64,000 nucleotides of DNA from Lateolabrax maculatus (GCA_031216445.1 CM062219.1:21854001-21918000), one strand, 5' to 3'. Shown: positions 24,667-40,400, counted from the first letter of the stretch. Notes: generated from the sequence alone by a model not told the origin. Numbers and translations are program-made.

Positions 24667-25434
24667 TAGTAATATTTTCCATCATGTAGTTTACAACATA
24701 TAGGCTGGTTTCTTCTATATAAGCATAATCTTCATGATAGTATGATTTAAAAATTTCAAATACAGTTGTATTGGCTTGAAATACCTATGAAAGAACTTCA
24801 ATTAACAAAGTTTACTGTATTCAGTATATTACACCCCCAACAAACATAAGAGGTTAACAGATGGAAGTATAAAGGTTATACTGAATAGCAGAAGGTAAAT
24901 TCATTGCTTTGGCCTTCGAGTCAATTCTCTTCATTAAGATCACAAATATTTACAGTTTAGTACTTTGGATTACGAGGGCAGTGCTGATATTTGGAACATC
25001 ACTGGCACATTGTCCATTAGTAAATAAAAGAATAAATTCACAAGCAAAAACTATTGCACTGGTAACATATTTCATACAGAGTGTAAACAGCATATGTTCA
25101 GCCTTTTGATCTCGCTGCTTGATGACAGAAACAGGCAGCATGACAGTTGAATCCATCAATTTGGCAGAGACAAAAAAGGTTAAAAAGTATCAAAATCAGA
25201 CCCAGCAAGTATTAAAATGTGTCAGTGAAGTGCGACTGGCAGAAGCCAGGGTGATTTGGCTAAAAACTGAGTATCTGAAGGACTTTGTAGCCTGTTGCAG
25301 TAAACAGGCCACAAAGACGATGTGTAGCTGGTTGTCGGACATGAAAAAGCCAAGACTACATAGAGCTTTGCAGAAAATAAAAGTAGAAACAGGAGCTGCT
25401 CCCACACTGATGCAGCAGCACAGACTCCCTTTGG
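24661..25434 (-). other. pkn3 3' UTR
   Basis: Region between the pkn3 stop codon (25437-25435, TGA on the minus strand) and its likely polyadenylation signal. On the + strand it contains an ATG frame of 107 codons (25119-25442) that I do not recognise. Confidence 0.55.
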
Positions 25435-28400
25435 TCAACTAATCAAAGAGAAGTCAAAGTCAGCAAAGATGTCTTGTTGCACAGCAGTGATGCAGGTTGT
25501 TCGTGGGAGGGTGAGGACTGGCTTGAGGCGAGTGAACTCCTTGTCGAAGTTACTGACATCCTTCGGCGCTTTGATGACCGGCACAAAGGGAGGCTTCACC
25601 TTTTTGGCCAGGAGAGCATCCCAGTCCATTACCTGTTAACAGACAATGGGCTAATGAACCACTGGGTGCTCACACAAAACATGATGATCAAACTGACACA
25701 AGCCTGCCATTACAATGTGGATTCCATACGCAGTCAGTGCTGTGGATGTGCTATCTTGTTGCTAATGCTGGTGTACAATAAAAGTATTTTTCACTGGTGC
25801 ATAATGTATCTACAGAAGCCATCATTAATGTTATCAGTCATGGATTTTTCCTGTTATAATAAATGTCTTCTGTAAAAAAAGGTTTGTTCTGTGGTTGGTA
25901 CTTCATGCAGGGCTAACAGCACATGTAAATACCAAGACAGAAGGCATCACTACAAGTTATCTCTTACTGACACTCAACTGCTTTCATCTCAAACTCTTCA
26001 AGTGACAATTCAAAAGCTTTAGATGGTTACACATCAATTGACATTTCAACTGCTTTCATCTCTTACGGCGTGTCTACACAATAGACCTCCGTCATCCATC
26101 TCACGCTCATTCAACAGAACAGATACTCTTCTGTTTGAATGAATCCGGCTGTCTACACAGGCCGTGTAACAGCTCCTGTTTCACTTGCGCTGTACACGTC
26201 TCACTGAAGCTGTTGCTGCTCTGCTAACTTGCTGCTTATGCTACAACACACAACAGTGTTACTCTTCAATTGACAATAAATGAAAGCAGCTGATGTGCAA
26301 GTGGCAAAAGCAGTTAAATTATTCTTTAACTGAGAGTTCATCTGCTTTTAACTCTACTGCTTATACACAATTTACTTCAAATGCTTTCGGTCCTTTTACT
26401 TCAGCCTACACTTCACTGACACCTCTAGCTTAACTTATACCACTTGTACTTCAACTTTCAGCACTTGAACTTCTTTCAGTCCAACTTCATTCAGCGCTTA
26501 CACTTTAATTTTAACTGCCATTTCAACTTCTTTCAGTACTTGTATTTTGACTGTCACCTAAAACTTGTAACTAGTTTCAACTACAAATCTTCCTTAGTGA
26601 GGACATGAATATTTTCTTAATATTCACTTGAAAACAGTTTGTTACAGCAGTTCTATCAGTGCTGTTGTTATGGAGTTTAATGCCAGCCCATGCAGACCTC
26701 CTCAGAATTAAAATAATCGCTCCTGCAGCATAAACCATCTGTTTTGCAGCCAAACTAACTTTTGGTCCCTAAGTCCAGTATTTATCTCATTAGATTTCCC
26801 TTACTTCCACAGCACTGAAACTTCAGATATCATCAGCAATATTGTACACATTAACTGGACATGAATAAGTGATAAATGGAAGCTGACTTTTGTGACAGAT
26901 GTGGCATTCTTACTCTTTGTTGAATATTTCGGTTTCACACAGAACTTTGCCAACAAATGTACTACTACTATAAATGTACTACTAAATGTACTTACCTAAT
27001 TTCCCTTCGGGGATGAATAAAGTAATCTATCTATCTATCTACACAACTGATGTGAATATTCTCCTCATTCTGCTGTTGCAGCATAAAACTGTTCAGTGCC
27101 TACACTGTTACTGCAAAAGTTGATATTGTATTCTGGGTCCAGCTAAAGAACAGTCAGTCAGAGACTTGTTATGTGATGTTTGTAGAGGTTAAAGTGAGAG
27201 GTGGTCAGCAGTGCCTGGCTGGATAATGACCTGAAAGAATTTGTGTCTTTTGATCTCTGAGGCATCTTCCTCTCCTGCTCCAAGTCTCATCTCAGGATTT
27301 TTCTGCAGCAGCTAAAACACAGTGGGAGCAATGGAGGGGAGTCAGTATAACAGGACACACAACCTTCACATAATTTAGAGCAAGGTACCTTGATCAAACG
27401 TGGACTGAAATCAATGGTGTTGATGCATGAGGACAAGTTTTAACATGAGAGAATGATTTCGTCATCTAAAAAGACAATGAGAAAACTCCATTTGATAGGA
27501 GGCCAACCTTTTGAATGAGGGACACAGACTCAGGAGAAAGGAAGCGAGGGTAGCACACGTCATCGTTGACAATGCTGTCAAACACCTCTTCCTCATCATC
27601 ACCTGGGAAAGGAGACTGAAGAGAACAGAGGTCAAAAAAACGACTTAATACTATTCTAGAAGATTCTGTTCCTCCTGTGGTACAGTACAGCTAGATCACC
27701 TGGGTAACCATGTCGGCATTTAGCCTGAACATTGGATAAACATTTGGAATGTGTCTATACAAAAGATAGGTTCACATTTTTTCATGTTTGTCTTAAAACA
27801 ATAATCACATGTACAATGAAATGGTTTCTGTTCGCTGTAATTGTTCCTTCTGTCCATAGTGATCTAAAAGAGATTCCTTCCTAATCCCATCCTAATGCAG
27901 CTCCTCTCAGCTTTACAGAGCTTTATAGTGAGTTTCAGCTTATTGTTTAGCGGTTCGCCCACAACTTTACAGTTCTGTTAACTGTCATAGCTCTCGTAGT
28001 GCTGTTTATGGCTATTTTCAAAGGAAAAGCTCTTAAAAGCCGCTGTACACGAGCTGCTCAGCAGCAAACAGCAGACAGACACAGTAGAGAGCAGCTGGGG
28101 AACACAGTAGAGCATTAAGCAGCTAAAGAGACAGATATTTCCCTCAGGTGTTGGTGGAACCAAAAAGAGTGAATATTGGACTTAATGGACACAAACATTA
28201 CTCCAAATGAATGATAATGTTTTTTTGTAACTGCTGCATCTGTAAATATCCAACTGTTTGCAAGTTAAAAGGTGCCATATGCTGTCTTCTAAACTTGTTT
28301 CTGCTACCCTAAAGTGGCCAAAAATATAAGTTATTGCAGGTTAAGGCCAGTACCAAATTCAGTGTATATTACTGGTGCATATTTGCAATTAATCAAAATA

Positions 28401-31400
28401 CCACAAACTTAATTGCTACACAGTGAACCTTGGGCCTTTGAGCCCCATTCTCCCCTGAACATTTGCCTGACTTTGCCTTGTTGAGTTTGGTAACTACCGG
28501 GCATTTTTATACTGACCTCCCCCACCAGCATCTCATAGATAAGGACCCCCAGCCCCCACCAGTCCACGCTGCGGGTGTAGTTGTTGTCTGTGAGCACCTC
28601 TGGGGCCAGAAACTCTGGTGTACCACAGAATGTTGAGGTCCGATCCCCGTGGCCCATACCTACACACAGTACAGCCTTCCTTAGATATAACTTAGACACA
28701 TTAAACAGTGATTACAAACTATGCCCATCAGTGCTGCTCTGTTTGCACATACTAACTTCAACATGCAATTGTGACAGAAAACTATTGAAATAAGTTACAG
28801 TATGGCATCACAAGAATAGGTGTTCACATTCCAAGACTGCACACACAAAATCCTGACAATGCTTCTGTACTATGATATGGAAATCCTTGTAGACTTATTG
28901 CCTTTTAATATTGACAAAGACAGTACAGAGTGCTACTGAGATTTAGCAAAACATCACTAATGGCATTCGACTATTTTTTACTTGCCATGTACCAAAGGTA
29001 GAGAGTGGACATTTTGACTTTTACTGGACCTTGGAAAATAACATAAAACCCCCATTTTCTTACCTTCTTTGCACAAACCAAAGTCTGCAATCCTGACAAA
29101 ACCATCTGCATCCATTAGCAAGTTATCCAGCTTCAGATCCCTGACAGACACAAACCAAATTATGCTACGTGCTCTGAACATGAAGCAAGGTATGAAGTAA
29201 TACTGATCTGAGAACAGCTTGAGAAGGACCCACCTGTAAACTATTTTGTTTTGGTGGAGAAACTCCAGGCCAAGCAGCACACATGATGAATAAAACCTTA
29301 AACAGAGAGAAAGGGATTGAAATGATACCAACATTTTGTTTTTTTTGCTGCATATTGGTGGACTGATCTACAGAAAGTGATGCGTGCTAACCAGGCCTGC
29401 TTCTCCGTGAAGATGCTGGTGTGAATGTGTGTCATGAGGTCTCCTCCAGGGGAGTAGGCCATCACAAAGCACACGTGGTCTGCAGTCTGGAAGCAGCCGT
29501 ACAGGTTCACCAGGAAAGGATGTTGTGAGGTGTTGATCACTTCAAAGATCCTCTTTTCACAAATGAGGCTGAACACAAACACACAGACATTTGTAGAGAT
29601 TATAATATTTAATTCCAAAGCATTTTTCAAACATGCCTAACACTACTCAGCATAATGCTGTATTATACTTTTTCTATTAAGAATATTTGTAATCATTATA
29701 CTACCGCAAACACCTTCACTTGTTAAGTGTTATTACTTGTTATTTTTTACCCATTAAGTACAGGGCAGCAATTTGTTGCGGTTTAGTTTTATGTTATGTT
29801 AATATAATCGCAGGCCAAACAAAAACATGTTTAATGCAGGAAATGACCAAATTCACATTATTGATGTCTGACTTTGATGATGTCCAATTAGCCTACTTTT
29901 TATCTTGCAAGTCAAATTCTCAGACAACATAGCTCAGTGCTTCTCAGCAAGCACTGAATCAAACATCCTTACTTGCCTTTACATTACCACTTAGTCCTAA
30001 TGCAACTTCGTCCAGAAGGAAAAAAACAGCTGACAAAAAATTCCTGCTATTACTGAATTTCATATTAAGTACTTCATTCATGGTTGTGATAATGTAACTT
30101 ATAATTAACAACTGCATCTTTCGCACGAACACCCAGAGTTAACAGAGCCAGTTGATAACCAGTTTCATGATGCCAGTGATCCAGGATCAGTGAGGTTATT
30201 CAGTGAGGTTAGCTAACCCACAGAGAGCCTGGTTCAACCTGCTTTGTGATACAGGCGAGTGTAGTCACATATTTAAAGCTATATTAGGAACATGGCAAAA
30301 TGGTAGAAAGAAGTATTGGCTCTATAAAAATGTTACAAATGGATGAGGGGTTTTTCACCTGTCAACTTCGTCACGTGTCACAATGTCTCCTTTCTTCAGG
30401 GCTTTGATGGCGTATAGTTTGCCTGACTTCTTGTACTCTGCTAGCAGCACCTTGGATCAGGAGGAAGAGGAGAAATATTGATGTCTATTAACGGTCATCT
30501 TTTTAAAAACATTTGCCTTTATTCTAGAGTTCAGACAGAAGCTGACAGGAAATGGAAGGAGAGCTAAATGGGGACAACATGCAACAAAGGTTCTCGGCCA
30601 GACTTGGACTGGGGAAGTTGTGATCGCACTGTCAGCTTCCTAAACCTCCAGGTCACCAGGACACCTTTTAATCTCTTAATTTCTCATTAATTGAGAAATT
30701 AGGTGTTTTTTTTCTGCTGAAAACACTGCTACTGACATTTTTACAGGTATCGTGCAGAGGAAAACAAGTTAGAGTAGATGCGTACCTTTCCAAAGTGACC
30801 TCTTCCCAGAACTGAAATGCAGTTAAAGTCCTCCAGCTGAAGCCCTTCGTGTCTGCTGTATGAGAATTAAAAAGTGCACAAAATGTAAAATGGCATCCAA
30901 CTTAGCGAAGAACAAAGAGAAAAACTTTTCTTAATTCAGATGTCATGTTATGACTAACATGTGCCTTCTGAGATATTCCACAGTGGTAGAATACTATTAG
31001 TTTGTAGATCTTTTAACTTTACCAAATTTAGGTAGTACTGCATATTTTTATATATCAAATAAAAATATAACAAACATTAAAGTATTTATTTAAAGTATTT
31101 CAGATTGATAGCATAATTCACACTCAGGAACAACACAATTTTTTCCAGACCAAAATACTAAATGTCCACATTCCTACTCAGTATGACTTACTGTGGGGAT
31201 GGATGAGTTGAAGGGTGTCGCTTTGGCTTTGGGCTCTTGTTCTCACCAGGAGACTGTTTTTCCGGCAAGGTAAACAGACAGTAGAGATGAACTGACACAT
31301 CACTCAAACATAAAATAAAAATAAAAAACTACAATTAAATTACAAAAAGGTCAACATTTATTTGGAGAGCAACAGTAACATTAGGGATGGAACAAAACCA

Positions 31401-34400
31401 CTGCTCTAGTTTTAACATTATACAATTTCTTTTACTAGTATTTTTGTATAACTATTATTTCTGTTAAAGCATTTGTCTGAAACAGACCACTTGACTTGCT
31501 TACCAGTGAAGACTCTTTAGTGTTCTTTCTTGTGCGATGTGGAGATCTGCCAGGTTGATCTTCAGTAAAATTTAGATTCACCACAGCAGGTTCTCTGAAA
31601 CACCAAGAGAGAACCTATTACACTTCCACTATTCCACAATATGTCTACTGTCTAAACATTATTAAGATTTTAAAACTTAAGTTTTGTCTAGATTTGTTTT
31701 TTTGGAGCACTATGGCTCAGAGGAAGAAGATATATCAGGCTTTGGATACACACACAATACTTGTTAGTGGATACATTCATTGTTAGTTTGGGTCTGCTCA
31801 TAGGATTTTTGACATTAAGAAAAATATAGAATTTAACCGCTGTGACACTTTATTGATGCTCATTATAACTTCACATACTATTATTATACAACCACGATGT
31901 CTTCCTTCTTTTAACTGCAGGTCAGTGATAATATTCAAGTCACATTCTTTCTAGTCTTAGATATCATGAGTGGGTATAAAAATAGCCTCAAGTCACCGTG
32001 TAAAGCTAAGCAAAGAAGTTAATAGCTCTTTCATAGTTGTAACAAAGAGATGTTTCTGGGTCACAGTGTCCACGAACACCACAGAGCCTTACCGTGCCGG
32101 AGAAGGGGTGGATGATGTGGAGCCTGTGCTAGGGCCTGCTAATGGAGGGCTCATGGGCTCCAGGGAGCTGCAGGGAGGCAGGATGCTCATCATCAAACGG
32201 CCCCAAGTGGCAAAGTTCATGTTCATCTGGGCAGCACGCAGGAAGTCCTTCCCTGTGAAGAGAAATGGAGACAAAAAAAGAAAGAGATTTAACCTGTACA
32301 ATATACTGAAAGACTTTCATGTCTGAGTAGGGTGAAAAAAACTACTACTACATACTACAACTACAACTACTTTAAAAAAAATGGTGTCTGAGTCACCTTT
32401 TATGATTTAATTACAATCTCAGGCTTGAAATTAATGAAATGTGAAATGTATTCAAGTGACTTTTGCACATAAAAAGATAAGCAACCATAACAATTCAAAA
32501 AAAGTCAAACTATGGATTGTGGGAATCTTGGAATTATAAACTTATCAAGTTATCATTTGTACATAATTTTTTATCAATTATTTTTCGAAGGTTTGGCCTA
32601 AACTAAAATCATGTACCTGCAGTTCCTCTCATTTATCATCCCATTGTACTTTTAAAATGACATTCTTCATTTTTTTTTTATAGTATTGTGTGATGTGTGT
32701 CTATATAGTGATAGCCCTTATGTTAATGAACCCAATGACAGTTAACCAACCTCATAAAGCTCAAATGACAACAAGGGGATGAAGAGTTCAATCCCTGCAA
32801 ATTTAGATCTTAGAACTACATCTAAATCCACACCGTAACCTTACTGTCGGAAACACGCATAAGAACAACTTCTGGAACAAGCAATACTAATATAATCTAT
32901 ATCAACAAATAAATAACATTTAAAGAAATAACTTACGCAATACAATATGAATAAATGTTGCTACCTCTTTCTTTAGGGAAAATTCTCCTCTGTCTCTGGA
33001 GTTTAGAGCGCCGCTCAATGACAGGATTGATAAAAGTCACCTGGAAATGAACAGAAGAGCTGTTATGATTCATGTATAGGATTGATTGTAATGGTGGTTG
33101 TGTCATAGGGAAAAAAACACTGTTTGGAATTATTTTAGACACTATTTTGTGACATTAATTTCCGGCTGTTTGCAATAATAAAAAACACTGATAAAAAAAC
33201 ATTATGAATTTATTTGGAAATTATGTCAATTCTGGAATTAGAAATGTAGGCACAATATGAGGCCCAGTTATGATTTTAAGTGTAGTTTGATTATAAACAC
33301 CTACAGGTGCCACAAGGATAATTAAATTGTGTACAGGCTAGATATGAAACTGAGAACCTCAATGAAGAGAATGCCCTGAGGCTCCAACTGGAGACACATG
33401 CCATGTCGCTGGTTATCCAAGAAGTCCTCCAGCCGCAGGAACTTCACCCCACATAAAGCTCGCCAGTCTCTCCAGTACACTGCAATTTCCAGCTCCCTGG
33501 ACTAGATCAACACACAAATTGCAAATACTCATACATGTTCATAATCTCATTTAATCACTTAAATGTTTTCAAAAGACTGGATTATTACGTTTAGTGGACC
33601 AGAAAAGCTTTATCTTTTGAATCACTGAAACAACAGATTGCTGATGAGATTTAACTCACTGCCACATTTGGGAGAAAAAAATATGTCAGACCCTGCAGGG
33701 ACACTCCATGCTTGTCTAACACCCCATAAACTGGGGGGAGGGACATCATCATCATTACTCTGACATCTTCAGGGATATTTTCTCGAATGTGACAAAGCCA
33801 CAGAAGACATAATACAACTGTTAGGGGGTGAAGCACTCCCCATGACACTCCCCATGACAAATAAACTGACCAGTTTAAAATCAGTGACTTCCCCTTTAAA
33901 ATGTCAAGGCTCACTGTTAAACATAGCGAATGAGAGCTGGGTTGCTCAATGCAGTATCAGAGCACAAGTCTTAAGAAGGGATACTGGGCATATGTGGGTA
34001 AAGCCAGATTAGAGCAAATGTCAGAGGATTAGCAGTGGGATTACATGAGTAGAGTAAGAGGTTGACACATTATCAAAAACATACTTGGCTATTCTGACTC
34101 AGTAAGGGAAAGGATGTCAGGGCTCTGTGTTATTGTTCTTGGGCTGTTAAAGATGTTCACAATTAGGGGTGATTGAGATGCCATTTGGCAATAAACAATC
34201 TAGCCAAGAGGGCTAGCAACACTGGTTGGTTTAAGAAAGTCACTTGTCACACTGTCAAATTATTGTTTAGTTTCCCACATCAGCATATTGAAATATAGAA
34301 AATCAACAGACTTTTTCATGATATAAATATAATATATTAAAAAAAACAACCCGTAGTATAATGTAGGATAAAAACAATTTCAGTAATTAACATTTTTCAG

Positions 34401-37400
34401 CAATTGTTGCTATTTTTTTTTCCAGACTGGGCCTTGTTATAATGCAGTTAAATGCACCGTTGCTATGATCCCTTTATAAGAACATTCCTGTCAGCTTCCA
34501 TCAGTGACACAGCTTAAACTGTTTAAACTCTTTCTGCTGTCAGTAAAATGTATATTTTTCCTTATTCTTGCTTTTTTCTTAATACGTGGGCCAGAAATGG
34601 TGATCCCAAAGGACATGTGTGACTCAATCTTGTTAAAAACATGACACACATGATATCATACTGATATTGATATTTAGGGTTAGGTTCTAACCTCTAAAAT
34701 CTGATAACACTATATCGGCAACAACCATTGTGATACAGATTCTTTAGATTAGCTTTTTTTGTACTGGTCAGGGTTCTCTACTATGTAATGTTGACACCCT
34801 TTCTAAATAACCTCAAGCCTAGTTTGGCATTTCTGTCCTGCAGTTTCTTGTTACTTATCAGCTGACATATACTAGAGCAAAACTGGATCATCTTTTCAGA
34901 ACAAAGCTACTTGGACACCTGTAACATCTTGCGCCTATGAACAGTATATGATAACAGCTCTAATGTTTATATGAACAACAATGGAGACAAATGATAACAT
35001 TATGTAGTAGAGCAATGAAACTGAAAGCGAGCTGAGAGCATTCTATTGCTTTTAACTGTTGAAAAGGTTAATCATACAGTGCTCTGTTGTAAGGAATTCA
35101 AATCAAATGTGGAGAGGGTGTCAACATATAGAGCAAATCTATTCTGCACAATATAAATTGATGTGTTGACTGTACACTGTTTAGAGAACTGTCCCATATG
35201 AGTTCAATGATTACCTTTAGTAATTCTTTAAAAGCAACGGAGAGGGATCTGTCAGCTGATAGAGGATGAACAGTGCATCCATAGATTCATTAATTATTAG
35301 ATTAAAGTCCCCACCCAAATTGGTGTACTAAACTAGCAGGACAGTTAATGATGATAAAAAGACAGCTTTTGTCAAACTTTACACAGCCTTTTATTCTTCC
35401 CTGCCAAACAACACCACCCCCCTCTATCTGTGACAACATCTAATACTGTGGCATAGGTGTTGTTGGAGACTAAAATACAGACAAAGATTCCTCTTTTGAA
35501 ATCCATTGTAACACTGTGTCTGTCCCCCGACCATTTCATTTAATTAATTCAAATTCAAACAGAAGAGGAGTTACTCGTAAAAACTTAAAAATTAAAACTA
35601 CCAGTGTAGTGGTACAACCAAATAAGAGAATTAAATGTGGACTCTTAAACATTAGATCTCTGTCGTCTAAAACTGTGTTAGTCAATGATTTAATATCTGA
35701 CTATCATATGGATATATTTTGCCTAACTGAAACTTGGCTGTGTCAGGAAGAATATGTTAGCCTGAATGAGTCCACTCCTCCTAGTCATAGTAATACTCAC
35801 ATTCCTCGCGGCACTGGCCGAGGAGGTGGAGTTGCAGCCATCTTCGACTCTAGCTTATTAATCAACCCTAAACCTAAACTTAGTTTTAACTCATTCGAAA
35901 GTCTTGTTCTTAGTCTTTCACACCCAATGTGGAATACTGTACAGCCAATTCTATTTGTCATAGTGTACCGTGCTCCTGGTCCGTATTCTGAATTTTTAGC
36001 AGAATTCTCAGAGTTTTTAACAAGTTTAGTCCTCAAAACAGATAAAGTCATTATTGTAGGTGATTTCAATATTCACGTGGACGTAGATAATGATAGCCTT
36101 AGTTCTGCGTTTATCTCACTATTAGATTCGATTGGTTTCTGTCAGAGTGTAAACAAACCCACTCATTGTTTTAACCATACCCTCGATCTTGTTCTGTCAT
36201 ATGGAATCGAAATTGAAGATTTAAAAGTCTTCCCACAAAATTCTGTCTTATCAGACCATTATTTAATAACTTTTGAATTTATATTACTGGACTATAGGCC
36301 ATTAGGCAAACATTCCTTTAGTAGATGCCTGTCTGATAGTGCTGTAGCTAAATTTAAAGAAGTGATTCCATCGGCATTTAATTCAATATCATGTCTCAAT
36401 GTAACGGAGGACTCCTATGCTAACTTTAGTCCCTCCCAAATTAATCATCTGGTTGATAGTGCTGCAGGCTCGCTGCGAAGGACTCTTGATTGTATTGCTC
36501 CTATCAAAAAGAAAATAATAAAACAAAAGAGGTTAGCTCCATGGTATAACTCCTTAACCCGCAAGTTAAAAGAAACATCGCGAAAATTAGAAAGGAAATG
36601 GCGTTCCACCAAACTGGAGGAAACTCATTTAGTTTGGCAAGATAGTCTTAGAACATATAAGAAGGCCCTCCGTAATGCCAGAGGAGCCTATTACTCCTCA
36701 CTAATAGAGGAACATAAGAACAACCCTAGGTTTCTTTTCAGCACTGTAGCCAGGCTGACACAGAGTCAGAGCTCTGTTGAGCCATGTATTCCCAGAGCTC
36801 TCAGTAGTAATAACTTCATGAGCTTCTTTAATGATAAAATTCTAACTATTAGAGAAAAAATTCATCATCTTGTGCTCTCAGCTAGTTCAGATACATCTTT
36901 GAGTACAGGAACTTCAGGAACCTCAGAAGCAGCTGTAGAACCAGATTTATATTTAGACTGTTTTTCTCCAATTGACCTTTACCAACTAACTTCAATGATT
37001 TTTTCGTCTAAACCAACAACCTGCCTCTTAGACCCCATCCCAACCAGGCTGCTTAAAGAAGTTTTACCCTTAGTTAGCACTTCTTTACTAGACATGATCA
37101 ATCTGTCTTTATTAACAGGCTATGTACCACAGTCCTTCAAAGTAGCTGTAATTAAACCTCTTCTTAAAAAGCCTACGCTTGATCCAGGGGTTTTAGCCAA
37201 TTATAGACCTATATCTAACCTTCCCTTTCTCTCCAAAATCCTTGAGAATGTGGTCGTTAATCAGTTATGTGACTTTCTAAACAGAGATAGTTTATTTGAG
37301 GATTTTCAGTCAGGATTTAGGGAATTTCATAGCACAGAGACAGCACTGGTGAGAGTGACAAATGACCTTTTGATTGCGTCAGATAAAGGATTTGTCTCTG

Positions 37401-40400
37401 TACTTGTTCTGTTAGATCTCAGTGCCGCTTTCGATACCATTGACCATTGTATCCTATTACAGAGACTGGAGCATTTGATTGGCGTCAAAGGACCCGCACT
37501 AAGCTGGTTTCAGTCGTATTTATCAGATAGATTTCAGTTTGTCCATGTAAATGATGAATCCTCCGTGCACACGGAAGTTAGTCATGGAGTTCCACAAGGT
37601 TCAGTGCTTGGACCACTTTTATTTACCTTGTATATGCTTCCTTTAGGCAATATTATCAGGAAACACTCCATAAACTTTCACTGCTATGCAGATGATACTC
37701 AGTTATACTTGTCGAAAAAGCCAGATGAAACCGGTAAGTTAGCCAAGCTTCAGGCATGTATTAAGGACATAAAAGACTGGATGACCTGCAATTTCTTGCT
37801 GTTAAACTCAGACAAAACTGAAGTTATTGTTCTGGGTCCTAAACACCTGCGAGACGCACTATGTATAGATATAGTTACTCTAGATGGCATTGCCCTGGCC
37901 TCTAGCACCGCTGTAAGGAGTCTAGGAGTAATCTTTGATCAGGACGTGTCCTTTAATACCCATATAAAACAGACTTCAAGGACTGCCTTCTTCCACTTAC
38001 GTAACATTATAAAAATCAGGCATATCCTGTCTCAAAAAGATGCAGAAAAACTAGTTCATGCATTTGTTACTTCTAGGTTAGATTACTGTAATTCCTTATT
38101 ATCGGGTTGCCCCGATAAGTCTCTAAAGACTCTCCAGCTGATCCAGAATGCGGCTGCACGTGTACTGACAGGAACTAGCAAAAGAGAACATATTTCTCCA
38201 ATATTAGCTTCTCTGCACTGGCTCCCTGTGAAATCTAGAATAGAATTTAAGGTCGTCCTCCTCACTTACAAAGCTCTTATTGGTCAGGCACCATCATATC
38301 TTAAAGAGCTGATAGTACCGTATTACCCCACTAGAGCACTACGCTCACAGAATGCGGGGTTACTTGTGGTACCTAAAGTCTCTAAACGTAGAATGGGAGC
38401 CAGAGCCTTTAGTTATCAAGCTCCTCTTCTGTGGAACCAGCTCCCAATTTGGGTTCGGGAGGCAGACACCCTCTCTTCGTTTAAGAGTATGCTAAAAACG
38501 TTCCTTTTTGATAAAGCCTACAGTTAGGGCTGGCTCAGGTGAGTCCTGAACCATCCCTTAGTTATGCTGTTATAGGCTTAAGACTGCTGGGGGACTTCCT
38601 AGGATGCACTGAGCTTCTCTCTCCTCCTCTCCCTCTCTATCTGTACGCATTCCTATCCCACTAATACAGGCTACCAACTCCATTTCTTCCTGGTAGTCCT
38701 TGTGCTTTCTGTGCTTTTTCGCCTTCTCACTTTCTGCAGGTATTTCTGCCCCTGGAGCTGTAGATTCTGGATCTGTGATTGCCGGCCATCTACTGCCCCC
38801 ATGTTCCTGCTCCACACTCACTGCTGCAGTTGTTATTATTATTAGTCTGATTTGTTGTCTCTCCTCCTGTTCTGTCTCCCCTCTCCCCCTCTCTCCTCCC
38901 CTTTCAACCCAACTGGGTCGATGCAGATGGCCGCCCACCCAGAGCCTGGTTCTGCTCGAGGTTTCTACCTGTTAAAAGGGAGTTTTTCCTCGCCACTGTC
39001 GCCAAGTGCTTGCTCATGGTAGGAACTGTTGGGTCTCTGTAAATAATATTTTAAAGAGTATGGTCTAGACCTACTCTATGTGAAAGCGTCTTGAGATAAC
39101 TTTTGTTATGATTTGGCGCTATACAAATAAAATTTACTTGACTTGACTAACACTGCTTTATCACAGTCGAGGGTCAGTAACTCAGTAACGATGTTTTCAT
39201 GACAACCTAAAAACCGGGTTAGTTAAGTAACAAATTGCAATGCAGTTCTGGCTCAGTTGTAATTTGAGTTGCTTGTTGAAGTAAAATCCACTGACCCGTT
39301 CCAGTTCGATGCTGAAGCTCTGGCCCCAGGCCTCTTTGCCCAGCTGTCTCCAGTGCGTGTGCCCCACTACTCTGTTATCCACCTTCAGCACAGCGCTTAT
39401 CTCCGCTGAGATACAAACACAAAGATACAAACTGACACAGGCAATAACTGATAAAGACCCATAAAGGTTCTAACAGTATTAGCTTGACAATAATACACAG
39501 AATAGAAACTGCTGAACACCTCAAGTAAGAAATAATATTCTTTTCAGGTTGCCAAATGTATTGAAAGTCTGTGGGCGCAATTTTCACTGTGGGTGGGGGG
39601 CCTGTCCCTCTGACTTTTCAAAATCCCGTATTTTTTTCCCCAGACTTTCACAGTTTGAGTTGATTTCCACACTAAAATCTCTCTGAACAATGACCTCTGA
39701 CTGTCCAGCAGCCAAAATCCAGATGAGAAAAGACAGCAGTTCATTCAATTGCAACACTGATCTGGGTTGCCTTCTAATATCACTGTGAGCAATAGCAATA
39801 TCAAGTATGGAAGCTGTCACCACGAAACAATTAAATAGAATCTGTTTCTTATGAAAGACTTTTCTAGTTTTTACAAGATCTTTTTCAAATTATGAAAAGG
39901 TATTTTTATTTTTCATGTTATGATGTTATTTCTCATTATGTTTTTATAAGAAACTTTTCTCGTATTAACATCTCTCTCATCTCTCTTCCTATCCCCCTGT
40001 TAAAGCTTACACAGCAAAGGACTGTGTAATGGTTAGTGTTATTTTTTATCTCTGTTCTTTGTGGTTACAGATATAGATATCTCAGTCTCAGTTTAATATA
40101 AATTTCATGTTTAGTGTCTTAATAACACAAAAGTTTATGCCACATTTCTTATTCTTAAGACTTCTTCTATAATCCTTTTGTTAGACTTCTGCTAGATCAA
40201 TTTCATTATAATATATTTGCTAAGTTAATAGAAATGTGTGTAGATAAACAGTTTTTTGTATTTTTACATAGGTTCCCATATAGACAGAGGTTTCCATCTA
40301 CAGGAAGTCTTACAAACTATTACTAGGCTAAAATAGCAAAACAAAAAAGTGTTAGTTGGAGGTTTGACTTACAGGACAGGTCACCAGCCTTGCCACCGGA

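Larger units (their letters stand above)
33502..39295 (-). other. pkn3 intron 8 with L2 insertion
   Basis: 5.8-kb intron between exons 8 and 9. The part from 33502 to about 35470 shows no coding sequence or recognised repeat. The rest is the L2 element described separately, whose 3' end lies about 140 bp from the exon 8 donor. Confidence 0.7.
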
